A DNA stretch of 46,541 bases from Rhodocyclaceae bacterium (GCA_008080565.1 VIKE01000009.1:1-46541); one strand, 5' to 3'. Numbered from the stretch's first letter, positions 18,271-27,210 are shown. Notes: generated by a model not told the origin, from the letters alone. A program made the numbers and translations.

Positions 18271-18469
18271 TGCTGGTTTTTGAACCCGGCACTACGGCGA
18301 CTTCATCTCTTCGGTCCTGCTTCTGCACAATGCGTGCATTTTTCGCTGGGTTTGCGAACACGTAGCGACCATAAAGCACACAACCTTTCATTCCAGGGTC
18401 ACAAGTCTGACCACCAACCTTGTGACACAAGCCATTAATTTCGTGTGGGCAACCCCATGAGCCGGCCAT
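18254..18469 (-). CDS. small cysteine-rich protein, candidate metal or iron-sulfur binder
   Basis: A 71-residue protein with four cysteines in its first half: C7 in GSWGCPHEING, C15 in LCHKVGG, C23 in TCDPGMKG and C30 in GCVLYGR. The even spacing of seven or eight residues suggests a small zinc or iron-sulfur fold. The C-terminal third is charged and likely flexible. It begins 2 bp after the DUF3079 gene, and the next gene starts within its last codons. The frame is open upstream to 18607, but that part overlaps the DUF3079 gene and is not taken as coding. I recall similar short CPHE/CDPGMKGC proteins in denitrifiers, without a known function. Confidence 0.65.
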   Translation of the reverse strand: MAGSWGCPHEINGLCHKVGGQTCDPGMKGCVLYGRYVFANPAKNARIVQKQDRRDEVAVVPGSKTSNDSKE

Positions 18470-18471
18470 AT

Positions 18472-18708
18472 TCAAGAACTCATCACTGGCGTTTCCGCCG
18501 AGTCGATGCCCCAATCGCCCCACTTGTACCAATCGTCTCCGAGCATTTCCGCCGGATGCTGGGTACGACCAGAACCATTGCCGCACTGCAACGAATTCAC
18601 TGAACAATATTTATCGCAGCCCCAACAAGTCCGTTCAGGATGTTTAGGATGCAACGGAAATTTTTTTGCCATCTCGGGAGATTTGAAAAACACAGGGTCT
18701 TTACTCAT
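18472..18708 (-). CDS. DUF3079-family protein
   Basis: A 78-residue soluble protein of the DUF3079 type, recognised by AKKFPLHPKHPERTCWGCDKYC followed in parts by LQCGNGSGRTQHPAE and DDWYKWG. The cysteines (CWGCDKYC, then one in SLQC) look like a metal site. Family members often begin at MAKKF, here Met13 at 18672, but the ATG at 18708 has a GAGG ribosome site and is kept. It is the first gene of a three-gene cassette with the cysteine-rich protein and the 106-residue protein. Its function is unknown. Confidence 0.78.
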   Translation of the reverse strand: MSKDPVFFKSPEMAKKFPLHPKHPERTCWGCDKYCSVNSLQCGNGSGRTQHPAEMLGDDWYKWGDWGIDSAETPVMSS

Positions 18709-19059
18709 AACCTCGACCTTAATATCTGCGCAGTACTTATTATTGACCTGAATATACCTGACAAGATTACTCGGTTATGGGCGCAATCATTTGATTTCAC
18801 TTAAATAATCCGCGATGTGGCGTTTGCTACACATGGCGAGTTGCAAATTTGTTGCAAGCGCGGGATTTTCGGCGGATCTCGTGTCAAGCAGTCGTATGTT
18901 TGCTCACCGAATACCGGTCGTACAAGCAGCTCTGAGAAAGCTGCAACTATTGAAATTGGATAGCCACTCGGACCGTCCGCAGATGGCCGAGAGCACGAAT
19001 CGAGAATGGCGCCAGAAAGCGGTCGCACGGCGTAACCGTCCGACCGCGCAGGACGGAAG
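18709..19059. other. 351-bp intergenic region between the DUF3079 cassette and the integrase
   Basis: I see no gene; the short open frames on both strands look random. The part next to the integrase (18985-19055) has degenerate repeat-like sequence including GCCAGAAAGCGGTCGC at 19011-19026. The part next to the DUF3079 gene (18720-18800) is AT-rich and should hold that cassette's promoter. Confidence 0.45.
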
Positions 19060-19674
19060 CTAAATTTCAGTCTGCTCCGAGATTTCAAGCGCGTCGTCTA
19101 CTTCGATTCCAAGGTATCGAACGGTGCTCTCCAATTTGCTGTGGCCGAGCAGAAGCTGAACCGCTCGCAGATTCTTTGTTCGCTTGTAGATCAGCGTTGC
19201 CTTGGTTCGCCGCATGGAGTGGGTGCCATAGACTGTCGAATCGAGTCCGACAGCAGCAACCCACTGATGGACAATCCGGGCGTACTGGCGCGTCGAAACA
19301 TGTGGTGACTCGGATAGACGGCTAGGAAACAGAAAATGTTCGGTTTTCAGCATAGCCTTTGCAATCCAAGCAGCGACAGCGACCCTGGTCGGTTCTGTCA
19401 GTTCAAATTGCACGGGTCGTTCGGTCTTTCGCTGCACGACCATCGCTCTCGCTAGTATCTGATTGCCGTGCGAGATGTCACGGACACGCAGATTCACGAG
19501 ATCGCAGCCGCGCAACTTACTATCGATGGCTAAGTTGAACATGGCGAGATCGCGGACGGCATGGGTATTCTGCAGGTGGATTCGGATCGCCCAGATATCC
19601 TTCGGCTTCAGCGGTGGCTTTTGGCCGACGAGCTTTCCCTTGTTCCAGGCTTCGCGTTTCGCTTTGGCTTCCAT
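19060..19674 (-). CDS. tyrosine-type site-specific recombinase (short integrase)
   Basis: A 204-residue tyrosine recombinase consisting mainly of the catalytic domain. The full catalytic set is visible: R55 in SKLRGCDLV, K83 in the beta-hairpin (QRKTERPVQ), H152 and R155 in THSMRRTKA, H178 in LLLGHSKLE and the nucleophile Y187 in VRYLG. It lacks the separate core-binding and arm-binding domains of phage integrases, so it resembles short FimB-like enzymes. AAGGAG lies 7 nt before the ATG. No phage or element genes flank it. It may be a remnant of a mobile element or a resident inversion or resolution enzyme; no cognate site was identified. Confidence 0.9.
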   Translation of the reverse strand: MEAKAKREAWNKGKLVGQKPPLKPKDIWAIRIHLQNTHAVRDLAMFNLAIDSKLRGCDLVNLRVRDISHGNQILARAMVVQRKTERPVQFELTEPTRVAVAAWIAKAMLKTEHFLFPSRLSESPHVSTRQYARIVHQWVAAVGLDSTVYGTHSMRRTKATLIYKRTKNLRAVQLLLGHSKLESTVRYLGIEVDDALEISEQTEI

Positions 19675-19820
19675 GACAGACTCCTTGGTTGTGGATCGGA
19701 GTTTGATTGTTCATCTTCACGAGGCGTAGCCGTTGACGGGTAGGGTCGTCTGCGCGGTCCCTCGGCCAATGCGGTTCGCCACGGTATAGTGGAAGCCCGC
19801 CCCTCTTCTGAGCATTTGCC

Positions 19821-20039
19821 ATGGTCGCTGTACTCGTCGCCCTCGTTCTTCTTTTTGCCGGCGTGGCGGCTATCTATCTGCTGCTGAAGAATATGAGTGA
19901 AGATGGCATCGACATCGCAGCACCGGGGAGTTGCAAGCGGGGCCGCTGTGGGGTGCCGAGCCGTCCGCCGGTTGACCAAGCCGATGAGGCTCCGCTGCAG
20001 GCTGCGGATGTGGGTGATCAGAGCAAAGTGAATTCCTGA
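19821..20039 (+). CDS. small single-helix membrane protein with a CKRGRC motif
   Basis: A 72-residue protein with one N-terminal membrane helix (about 2-22) and a short soluble tail with two cysteines in GSCKRGRCGVPS, then a polar C-terminus. I do not recognise a named family, although tiny anchored proteins with a similar cysteine loop occur in betaproteobacteria. The ribosome site is weak, and a 149-residue frame on the other strand covers it. I judge this strand more likely coding because of the well-formed membrane helix. Confidence 0.45.
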   Translation: MVAVLVALVLLFAGVAAIYLLLKNMSEDGIDIAAPGSCKRGRCGVPSRPPVDQADEAPLQAADVGDQSKVNS

Positions 20040-20505
20040 AGGGCAGCTTTCGGGCACAACTGCCTACTCACCCAATCGGCCACCTGCTGCCGCTCGACTT
20101 TTCCGCAAACCGGCCACCTGGGCGACCGCAGCACTCCGAGACCTGCCGTCGGGCGGATTCACACAACTCGGCTATCGCTGCCGTTGACCCATCGAAACAA
20201 ATGGGGCTGCAACGCGTCACATAGCGGCTGTTCAATAATGTGTGGGCACGAACGGCCGCTTCTCTGTCTGGTGAACGTGAACTATCGACCCGTTGCTGTG
20301 CTCGACAAGTACATTAATAACGTCTGTTTCCTAGCCAAAAGCTGGCTACAGCCGCTTACCCTTACGCCAATTGCAACTATTTGTTGCGACGCCGGATTTA
20401 TCTGTAATAGCGGCTATAACTGAAGTGACGGGATGGAAAAATACCTCGTCATGATGGTTGGAGGTATTTCTTAGCGTTGATGAATTAGCCTTTTGGGAGA
20501 GCAAA
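20040..20505. other. 466-bp region with no clear gene
   Basis: The left part (20040-20300) is built of degenerate, GC-rich pieces such as CTGCCGCTCGAC and CCGCAAACCGGCCACC, similar to other gaps. The right part is AT-richer and leads into the ribosome site GGGAGA (20495-20500) of the next gene. Short frames here, including one of 79 residues from 20184, have no signal, domain or ribosome site and are not called. Confidence 0.5.
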
Positions 20506-20853
20506 ATGACCAAGAACACCTTGAAAATTGCACTGTCTGCTATCGCACTGAGTTTGATGGCATCCACTGCTTCCTTTGCAACAGATACCCCGATTTATGG
20601 CAGCCAATTGATGACCAATCAGGAGCGCATTGAACATCGCAACAAGTTGCGGGCGGCCAAAACCGCTGAAGAGCGTGAGCAAGTCCGGCTGCAACATCAT
20701 GAGCAAATGCAAGTGCGCGCCAAGGAACAAGGCGTGACCTTGCCGGACACTCCGCCCGCTCAAGGAGGCGGACAAGGGCGTGGCATGGGGCCGGGAGGTG
20801 GTATGGGTGGAATGGGACCCGGTGGTGGTATGGGGCCGGGACGGAATCGCTAA
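20506..20853 (+). CDS. secreted protein with Gly/Met-rich tail, function unknown
   Basis: A 115-residue protein with a Sec signal peptide (about 1-25, cleavage near SFA), a charged helical middle (YGSQLMTNQERIEHRNKLR and following, rich in E, Q, R and H) and a C-terminal low-complexity tail of GMGPGG-type repeats. The middle resembles a recurrent proteobacterial family of small periplasmic proteins and loosely recalls CpxP/Spy-like helical proteins. The methionines and histidines could bind copper, but that is speculation. The ATG at 20506 has GGGAGA upstream; an earlier in-frame start would bury the signal peptide. A terminator follows. Confidence 0.75.
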   Translation: MTKNTLKIALSAIALSLMASTASFATDTPIYGSQLMTNQERIEHRNKLRAAKTAEEREQVRLQHHEQMQVRAKEQGVTLPDTPPAQGGGQGRGMGPGGGMGGMGPGGGMGPGRNR

Positions 20854-20864
20854 GTTATATTCAC

Positions 20865-20898
20865 GGGCATCGGTGGAAGCCGGTGCCCTATGTTTTTC
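20865..20898 (+). terminator. rho-independent terminator after the Gly/Met-rich protein gene
   Basis: GGGCATCGG (20865-20873) pairs with CCGGTGCCC (20880-20888), with one G-U pair and loop TGGAAG, followed within a few bases by a run of five T. Confidence 0.75.
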
Positions 20899-20943
20899 AT
20901 GCCGCAATCCATCGGCCGCTGCGCCAGCATTCCAAAGTGGTAC

Positions 20944-21909
20944 CTACTCAGTTCTTCCCGCCCAACGTTGTGCTAAGACGCCGCCGACGGCAAGTTGCAG
21001 AGGGTGGTAGATCATGATTGGCATCAGGATCAGGCCAAGCGCCGGATTGGCCCCAAAGATCAGATGTGCCATTGGCACGCCAGAGGCCAGCGTCTTTTTC
21101 GAGCCGCAAAAGACCGCGGCGATTCTGTCCTCTACTGGCAAGCCGAGCAAACGCGCCAGGTAGCGGGTCAGCGCCAGCACGATAACGAAGAGAAGTGTGC
21201 TGCCGATGATGGTTTCGAGCAGGATAACCGGGCCGTAGTTGGACCAGACACCCTCCTTCACCGTATCGGCAAAGGAGGTGTAGACCAGGGTCAGGATGGT
21301 CAGCCGGTCCACGATCTGGATGCGGGTTTTGTTGTGGCTGGCCCAGGTACCGAGCGCAGGGCGGGAGAACTGGCCGACTACCAGTGGCAGGACGAGCCAG
21401 ATCAGCAGATCGACGATGACCGGCCAGACGTCGAAACCGGTCCCACTGCTACCGAGTATCCAGGCCATCCAGAATGGAGTCAGGACGACACCGATCAGGC
21501 TCGACAGGGTGGCGTTGAAGACGGCGACCGGCACATTCCCGCGCGCCGCCACGGTGAGCGCGACCGAGGATGAAACGGTAGACGGCAGGGCACACAGGTA
21601 AAAAAAGCCAGTCTGCAGGTCGGCCGACATCCAGCCGACGGAAGTCTTGAGCAGCAGCCAGCCGAGGGCGGGGAAGATGAGGAAGGTGCTGACCTGAATA
21701 AGCAGATGCACCTTCCAGCGCAATGCGCCGTCCTTGAGCGAGGCCAGAGAGAGGCCCAGGCCGTTGAGGAAGAAGACCAGCGCGATGCCGATCTTGTTGA
21801 GTAGTTCCGGGTGCAGGAAGCCGCCCTTGGCTCCCGGCGATGGCCAGATGAAAGCCAGCGCAACAGCGACCAGCATGCCCTTGAGAAACCAGTCAAATTT
21901 GAATTTCAT
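20944..21909 (-). CDS. bile acid:sodium symporter-like (SBF-like) transporter
   Basis: A 321-residue integral membrane protein with about ten predicted helices. It belongs to the SBF-like group (YfeH type) rather than the arsenite ACR3 group, as suggested by FLNGLGLSLASLKDG, the LPSTVSSSVALTVAARGNVPVA stretch (about 108-129) and the FCGSKKTLASGVPM segment near the C-terminus. The substrate is unknown; related proteins take up organic anions. It is the last gene of the minus-strand operon, 45 bp after the gamma-glutamyltransferase-family gene, and may move a product of that enzyme. Confidence 0.85.
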   Translation of the reverse strand: MKFKFDWFLKGMLVAVALAFIWPSPGAKGGFLHPELLNKIGIALVFFLNGLGLSLASLKDGALRWKVHLLIQVSTFLIFPALGWLLLKTSVGWMSADLQTGFFYLCALPSTVSSSVALTVAARGNVPVAVFNATLSSLIGVVLTPFWMAWILGSSGTGFDVWPVIVDLLIWLVLPLVVGQFSRPALGTWASHNKTRIQIVDRLTILTLVYTSFADTVKEGVWSNYGPVILLETIIGSTLLFVIVLALTRYLARLLGLPVEDRIAAVFCGSKKTLASGVPMAHLIFGANPALGLILMPIMIYHPLQLAVGGVLAQRWAGRTE

Positions 21910-21954
21910 ATTGGTTGACCTTGTTGGGGTTCGATAAAGTCAGGACGAGTGGGC

Positions 21955-23544
21955 CTACCAGGCTGCCACACAGCCATCGCTGCGCGGGTCTTCGCCACCC
22001 TCGATCCAGCCTTCCGGATGCAGGACCAGCGCACCGGCATGGCCCATGCGTTCATCAAAGTCGCCCGCCACTTCCACCGGGTGCCCCATTTCGCGGAGTT
22101 TCGCGATGATATCCGGGGCATAGCGCGACTCCAGCTTCAGTGTCGTGCTCTGCTCCGCCCAGGTCCGGCCGAGCAGCCAGCGTGGCGCGGCGACGGCTGA
22201 GCGGACATTGTGGCCGCCCCAGACATAGCGCGAAAAAACGGCAGCCTGGGTTTGCGGCTGGCCTTCACCGCCCATCGTGCCATACACCAGCAGCCGGCCG
22301 TCATCGAGCCGGGCCATCGCCGGGTTGAGGGTGTGGAAGGGTTTGCGTCCGGGCTCCAGGCTGCGCAAGCGGTTGGGGCGCAGATCGAAGGAACAGCCGC
22401 GGTTTTGCCACCAGATGCCGGTTTGCGGCAGAACGACGCCGCTGCCGAATTCAAAGTAGATGCTCTGGATCATGCTCACGGCGCGGCCTGCCGCATCGAC
22501 GACGCCCATCCAGGTCGTATCGCCATCCGAGTTTGGCGCCGGCCACGGGCTGGCCTTATCGAAGGGCACTGCAGCGGCCAGTGCGTCCAGGGTTGAATCG
22601 CCGAGCAGGCCAGCCGGATCAAGTGTCATTGTCGCCGGATCGGTAACGTACTTGTCCCGCACGATGAATGCCTGCTTGGTCGCTTCGACCAGCGCGTGAA
22701 TGCCTTCGACGTTGTCTGGATTCCAGCCTTCCTGACGGATGCGGTCGTAGATGCCGAGGATAAGCAGCGAGGCCAGTCCCTGGGTCGGCGGTGCCATGTT
22801 GTAGACCTTGCCGCAGGATAGCTGGATTTCCAGTGGCGCCTTGATCTCTGCCTGATGCCGGGAGAGATCGGCCGCCGTGATGGGGCTGCCGACGGCAGCC
22901 AGGTCCGCGCCGATCTGCTGTGCCAGCTCGCCGCGATAGAAATCGTCGGCACCGGCCCGGGCCAATTGCTCGAGCGTGGCCGCCAGCGCCGGGAAATGAT
23001 GCCGCTGGCCGTAGGTCGGGACCTTGCCGTCGGCCAGGAAGGCAGCGGCAAAGCCCGGCTGGGCCAGCAGTTCGGCCAGCTTGTTGCGCGTATTCTCTTC
23101 CTGGCTGTGGGTAACCGGAAAGCCTTTCCGCGCATAGTGGATGGCACTTTCCAGGAGACGGGCGAACGGCAGGCGACCGTCCCACTCGCGACGGCTGTAC
23201 TCGTAGGCAGCCCCCCAGCCGGAGAGCGTACCAGCCACTGTATTGGCGGCTAGCGGGCCACGCCAGGGAATGCTTGTCAGGCTGCCATACAGTTCGCGGG
23301 TCACGCCGGCCCCGGCGGCACCGCAGGCATCGATCGATCGCATCGGCTGGCCCGGCGCATGCAGCAGCCAGAAGCCGTCGCCGCCGATGCCGGTCATGTG
23401 CGGATAAACCACGGCCAGCGTGGCGGCAACGGCGATGGTCGCCTCGATGGCGTTGCCGCCATCACGCAGGATATCGAGACCAGCCTGGGCGGCCAGAGAA
23501 TGGGAGGCGACAACGGCGCCACGGGTTGCGAGGATGGGTTTCAT
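21955..23544 (-). CDS. gamma-glutamyltransferase-family hydrolase
   Basis: A 529-residue N-terminal nucleophile enzyme. It has ILRDGGNAIEA and TGIGGDGF near the start, and the autocleavage site just before T343 in GDTTWMGVVD, where T343 would become the catalytic N-terminal residue of the small subunit. The TMGGEGQPQTQ stretch near the end is the usual oxyanion-side glycine motif. Unlike secreted GGT, it has no signal peptide, so it probably acts in the cytoplasm. By family it cleaves gamma-glutamyl or related amide bonds. It overlaps gntR by 4 bp in an operon with a peptide ABC importer, suggesting hydrolysis of an imported compound. Confidence 0.9.
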   Translation of the reverse strand: MKPILATRGAVVASHSLAAQAGLDILRDGGNAIEATIAVAATLAVVYPHMTGIGGDGFWLLHAPGQPMRSIDACGAAGAGVTRELYGSLTSIPWRGPLAANTVAGTLSGWGAAYEYSRREWDGRLPFARLLESAIHYARKGFPVTHSQEENTRNKLAELLAQPGFAAAFLADGKVPTYGQRHHFPALAATLEQLARAGADDFYRGELAQQIGADLAAVGSPITAADLSRHQAEIKAPLEIQLSCGKVYNMAPPTQGLASLLILGIYDRIRQEGWNPDNVEGIHALVEATKQAFIVRDKYVTDPATMTLDPAGLLGDSTLDALAAAVPFDKASPWPAPNSDGDTTWMGVVDAAGRAVSMIQSIYFEFGSGVVLPQTGIWWQNRGCSFDLRPNRLRSLEPGRKPFHTLNPAMARLDDGRLLVYGTMGGEGQPQTQAAVFSRYVWGGHNVRSAVAAPRWLLGRTWAEQSTTLKLESRYAPDIIAKLREMGHPVEVAGDFDERMGHAGALVLHPEGWIEGGEDPRSDGCVAAW

Positions 23545-24257
23545 GCGGATTCGCCCTTTGGTTTTTGCATGCTATTGGAGGGGACGCCCCAGGCTGGTGC
23601 GACTCGATTGGTGGCACTGCGGGCCGAGAGCAGATGCGAACGCATCTGCCGGTAAGTCGTAATGACGTCGTGAGCCAGGATGGCTTCGACAATTACCGAA
23701 TGTTCTTCGAAGGATTCACCCATCCGCTCGAGATTGCGGAACTGGGTCCGGCGGAAAGGCGAGACGCGGTGTCGCAGGCTGGTCGCCAGTTCGATCAGCA
23801 CCGGGTTGTAGCAGCCGTGGATGATGGTGGCGTGCAGTTCAAGATTGGCCGCGTCGTAGCGATCGATGTCGCCATCCTGCATTGCGGCCCTGCCTTCGGC
23901 ATGCAGTTCCAGCATCCGCGCTCGGTCAGCCTTGGTCATGCGGAGTGCCGCATGGCGGGCGCAGGCGGCTTCCAGTTCGCCTATCGCCTCGAACATCTGG
24001 TCGAGTTGGTCGACCGTCATTTCGGCGACGACCGAACCGCGGTTCGGCCGGGTGTCGACCAGGCCCATGATAGCGAGCTGCTTGAGCGCCTCGCGCACCG
24101 GTGTGCGTGAAACGTTGAAGCGGGCAGCCAGGGTGACCTCATCGAGACGCGAGCCAGGCGCAAGATTGCCGAGGACGATTTCATCGGCGATACGGCGGCA
24201 GACATCGTCGGCCAGCCCGCCCCGGCCCCGGCCGGCTTCGAAGGAATTGACACTCAT
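23541..24257 (-). CDS. GntR-family (FCD/FadR-type) transcriptional regulator
   Basis: A 238-residue regulator with an N-terminal winged helix-turn-helix (about 20-85: GSRLDEVTLAARFNVSRTPVREALKQL, residues about 37-63) and a C-terminal all-helical FCD ligand-binding domain (about 95-225) with the usual metal-binding histidines (for example in ELHATIIHGCYN). Its start codon overlaps the upstream ATPase stop by 1 nt (TGATG), and its end overlaps the hydrolase by 4 bp, so it is co-transcribed with the genes it likely controls. A perfect TTGTAT-N3-ATACAA palindrome upstream of the operon is a candidate target. Confidence 0.92.
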   Translation of the reverse strand: MSVNSFEAGRGRGGLADDVCRRIADEIVLGNLAPGSRLDEVTLAARFNVSRTPVREALKQLAIMGLVDTRPNRGSVVAEMTVDQLDQMFEAIGELEAACARHAALRMTKADRARMLELHAEGRAAMQDGDIDRYDAANLELHATIIHGCYNPVLIELATSLRHRVSPFRRTQFRNLERMGESFEEHSVIVEAILAHDVITTYRQMRSHLLSARSATNRVAPAWGVPSNSMQKPKGESA

Positions 24258-25237
24258 CAGGCGGCCTCCGCCAGTGGCTTGATCGGATGCCAGCAGGCTA
24301 GCGCCTGCGATCCCAACGACTGCAGGGGCGGTACTTCGCGCCGGCAGCGCTCGCTGACGTACGCACAGCGCGGGGCGAAACTGCAGCCGGGCGGCAGCGC
24401 CGCCAGATTGGGTGGCGATCCGGGTACCGCCTGCAGCGGTTGCCCACGGTTTTCTGTACCGACCGTGGCGGCAAGCAGGCCGGCGGTATAGGGGTGGCGC
24501 GGTGCGCGGACGATCTGACTGACCGGCCCCTGCTCGACGATGCGCCCGGCGTACATGACGGCAATGCGGTCGGCGACTTCGACAGCGGCGGCGATGTCAT
24601 GCGTCACAAAGATCACCGACATGCCGGTTTCGCGCTGCAGTTCGCGCAGCAACAGCAGAATCTGGATCTGTACCGTGGCATCGAGCGCCGTCGTTGGCTC
24701 GTCGGCGAGCAGCAGCTTCGGTTTGCAGGCCAGCGCCAGGGCGATCATCGCGCGCTGGCGCATGCCGCCCGACAATTCGTGGGGATAGGCATCGAAGCGC
24801 CGTCTGGCCTGTGGAATCTGCACCCGCTCCAGCATCTGCAGGGCTTGGGTGCGGGCGGCGCCCTCGTCAATGGATTCATGGGCGCGGATGGCTTCGGTAA
24901 TCTGCTGGCCGATGGTGTAGACCGGATCGAAAGCCAGGCCGGGTTCCTGGAAGACCATGGAAACCGTGCCGCCGCGATAGAGATCGAGCGCCCGGCCCTT
25001 GAGGGCAAGCACGTCCTGACCGTCGACCAGTATCCGGCCCTGGATTTTGGTCGTCCGCTCCGGGTGCAAGCGCAGTAGCGTGCGCAGCGTGACGCTCTTG
25101 CCGGAGCCGGATTCGCCGAGCAGACCGAGTACCTCGCCAGCGCCAAGTTCGATGTTGACCTCGTTCAGGGCGCTGGCGGTCCGGCTGCCGCAAAACTGCA
25201 CCGACAGATCCTGCAGGGAAACCAGGGGGGTAGTCAT
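24257..25237 (-). CDS. peptide-type ABC transporter ATP-binding protein (DppD/OppD-like)
   Basis: A 326-residue ATPase with Walker [10 protein letters not shown], signature [10 protein letters not shown], Walker [13 protein letters not shown] and switch VTHD. The C-terminal oligopeptide-transporter extension is present (about 235-320), with [10 protein letters not shown] and the cysteine pattern CSFAPRCAY...RCR that can carry an iron-sulfur cluster in DppD-type subunits. It pairs with the second ATPase, whose stop it overlaps by 4 bp. A GGAGG ribosome site precedes the ATG. With the permeases and binding protein it completes a peptide/nickel-class importer. Confidence 0.93.
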   Translation of the reverse strand: MTTPLVSLQDLSVQFCGSRTASALNEVNIELGAGEVLGLLGESGSGKSVTLRTLLRLHPERTTKIQGRILVDGQDVLALKGRALDLYRGGTVSMVFQEPGLAFDPVYTIGQQITEAIRAHESIDEGAARTQALQMLERVQIPQARRRFDAYPHELSGGMRQRAMIALALACKPKLLLADEPTTALDATVQIQILLLLRELQRETGMSVIFVTHDIAAAVEVADRIAVMYAGRIVEQGPVSQIVRAPRHPYTAGLLAATVGTENRGQPLQAVPGSPPNLAALPPGCSFAPRCAYVSERCRREVPPLQSLGSQALACWHPIKPLAEAA

Positions 25238-26298
25238 GGCTGAACCTCCGTAAGGGCAGCGGGATGACCCGAACTCGGGTCGTTGAGATGACAGGCAGCC
25301 TGATGCGCCGGGTCGCCGGGCAGGCCGATCAGCATCGGCGCTTTGTCGGCGCAGACCGGATGCGCATGCGGGCAGCGATCGTGGAAGCGGCAGCCGCTCG
25401 GTGGGTTGATCGGGTTGGGTGGATCGCCGGCCAGCGGCGAAGCCTGCGTCCGCTGGTCCGGGTCCATCGACGGCACGGCGGAGAGCAGTGCCCGCGTGTA
25501 GGGATGCGCCGCCTGACCGTAGATGCGCTCGACCGGGCCGGTTTCGACGACCTGGCCGAGATACATCACCATCACGTAGTCGGAGATGTAATGCACGACG
25601 TGCAGGTCGTGCGAGATGAACAGGTAGGTCAGCTGGCGCTCGGCCTTGAGCTCCTGCAACAGGTTGAGCACCTGCGCCTGTACCGACTTGTCGAGTGCCG
25701 CGACGGCCTCGTCGAGGATGACCAGGCGCGGGTCGAAGGCCAGCGCCCGGGCGATGTTGACGCGCTGGCGCTGGCCGCCGGACAACTCGTGCGGATAACG
25801 GTTGGCGAACTGCTCTGGTTCCAGTCCGACCCGCGCCAGCAGCGCGTGCGCCTGGCGCATCGCCTCGGCGGCCGGCATGCCGTGCACGCGCGGGCCGTAG
25901 GCGATGGTTTCGGCGATAGTCAGGCGCGGGTTGAGCGAAGCGAAGGAGTCCTGGAAAACCATCTGCAGGCTCCGGCGGAATTCCTTCAAGCGGATGCCGC
26001 CGAATTCATCGACGCCCTCGCCGTCGAACACCATGTTGCCCGAATCGGCCGCCATTAGCCGGGCGATCAGGCGGGCGGTGGTCGATTTGCCGCAGCCCGA
26101 TTCGCCGACGATGCCCAGCGTCTTGCCCTTGGGCACCGAAAAGCTGACGCCATCCACGGCATGGACGAACTTCTTGGTCCGTTCGAGCGGACCGCCACGC
26201 ACGGCGAAATGCTTCTTGAGGTCGCGGACGACCAGCAGCGGCTGGGCCGGACCGCCCCGGTCCTGAGTCGGGGTCTGGGAATAGGAAGTGGTATTCAT
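25234..26298 (-). CDS. peptide-type ABC transporter ATP-binding protein (DppF/OppF-like)
   Basis: A 354-residue ATPase with Walker [10 protein letters not shown], signature [10 protein letters not shown], Walker [13 protein letters not shown] and the C-terminal oligo_HPY extension ([12 protein letters not shown] then [14 protein letters not shown]). Walker B has DEAVAALD where DEPTSALD is usual, a common DppF variation. The ATG at 26298 overlaps the permease stop (ATGA); the open frame upstream of it lies inside the permease gene and is not used. An N-terminal extension of about 20 polar residues precedes the fold. Confidence 0.93.
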   Translation of the reverse strand: MNTTSYSQTPTQDRGGPAQPLLVVRDLKKHFAVRGGPLERTKKFVHAVDGVSFSVPKGKTLGIVGESGCGKSTTARLIARLMAADSGNMVFDGEGVDEFGGIRLKEFRRSLQMVFQDSFASLNPRLTIAETIAYGPRVHGMPAAEAMRQAHALLARVGLEPEQFANRYPHELSGGQRQRVNIARALAFDPRLVILDEAVAALDKSVQAQVLNLLQELKAERQLTYLFISHDLHVVHYISDYVMVMYLGQVVETGPVERIYGQAAHPYTRALLSAVPSMDPDQRTQASPLAGDPPNPINPPSGCRFHDRCPHAHPVCADKAPMLIGLPGDPAHQAACHLNDPSSGHPAALTEVQP

Positions 26299-27197
26299 CG
26301 ACGGATGTCCATGGCCGAGCGCACGCTGTCTGCGAGCAGATTGAATGCGATTGAAGTAACGAAGATCAGGGCGCCGGGCAGCGCCGCAATCCAGGGGTTG
26401 ACGTAGATCGCCGAACGCAGCGTGTTGAGCATCAGGCCCCATTCCGGCTCCGGCGGCTTGACGCCGAGGCCGAGGAAGGAGAGGCCGGAGGCGAGGATCA
26501 TGCTGACGCTGAGCAGGCCGGTGGCATAGACGAAGACCGGGCCGAGCACGTTGCCCAGCACATGCACGCGGATGATCGAAAAGGCGCCGGCACCGCTCAT
26601 CCGCGCCGCCTCGATGTAGTCAAGCTGGCGCACCTGGGTGGTGACGCTTTCGGCGACCCGCACGACCTGTGGCACGAAGACCAGGGTCAGCGCCAGCAGG
26701 CTGTTGCTCATGCCCGGGCCGAGCGCGCCAGAGATGGCGACGGCGAGCAGCACTGAGGGGAAGGCGTAGAACACGTCGAGCACGCGCATGATGATCATGT
26801 TGACCCTACCGCCGACGTAGCCGGCAAACAGGCCGATCGCGGTGCCGATGCCGAAGGCGGCGAGCACCGGCACGACGCCCATGAGCAGCGACAGCCGGCC
26901 GCCATGCATCAGGCGGGAGAGCATGTCGCGGCCGAGTTCGTCGGTGCCGAGCAGGAAGCCGGGGCTGCCGATCGGCAGCAGGCGCTTGATCATGCTTGCC
27001 TTGTAGGGGTCGGCCGGGGCCAGCCAGGGCGCGAAGACGGCGGCGCCGATGATGATCAGCAGGACCAGACCGGCGGCCAGCGCCATCGGGTCGCGCCGCA
27101 ACTGGCGCCAGACGACCAGCCAATAGCTGCGACTGGGTTGCGCGGCCGGTGCGGAAGGGGCGGTAGCCGGCAGGGAAAGTTCGAGAGAAGCGGACAT
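26295..27197 (-). CDS. peptide-type ABC transporter permease (DppC/OppC-like)
   Basis: A 300-residue inner-membrane permease with six predicted helices: one near 40-62, then five after about 100. It carries the OppC N-terminal domain (DPYKASMIKRLLPIGSPGF and LLGTDELGRDMLSRLMHGGR) and the binding-protein-dependent transport EAA-like loop around EAARMSGAGAFSIIRVHVLGN. It forms a heterodimer with the DppB-like permease 13 bp upstream and overlaps the downstream ATPase gene by 4 bp. Confidence 0.93.
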   Translation of the reverse strand: MSASLELSLPATAPSAPAAQPSRSYWLVVWRQLRRDPMALAAGLVLLIIIGAAVFAPWLAPADPYKASMIKRLLPIGSPGFLLGTDELGRDMLSRLMHGGRLSLLMGVVPVLAAFGIGTAIGLFAGYVGGRVNMIIMRVLDVFYAFPSVLLAVAISGALGPGMSNSLLALTLVFVPQVVRVAESVTTQVRQLDYIEAARMSGAGAFSIIRVHVLGNVLGPVFVYATGLLSVSMILASGLSFLGLGVKPPEPEWGLMLNTLRSAIYVNPWIAALPGALIFVTSIAFNLLADSVRSAMDIRR

Positions 27198-27210
27198 CGA
27201 TAGTCTCCGT

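Noticed and set aside
18801..19088. Short overlapping frames on both strands before the integrase
   Set aside because: Neither shows a domain, signal or ribosome site; the stretch looks like decayed intergenic DNA.
20184..20423. 79-codon frame rich in cysteines
   Set aside because: No ribosome site, signal or domain, and it lies in degenerate repeat-like DNA.
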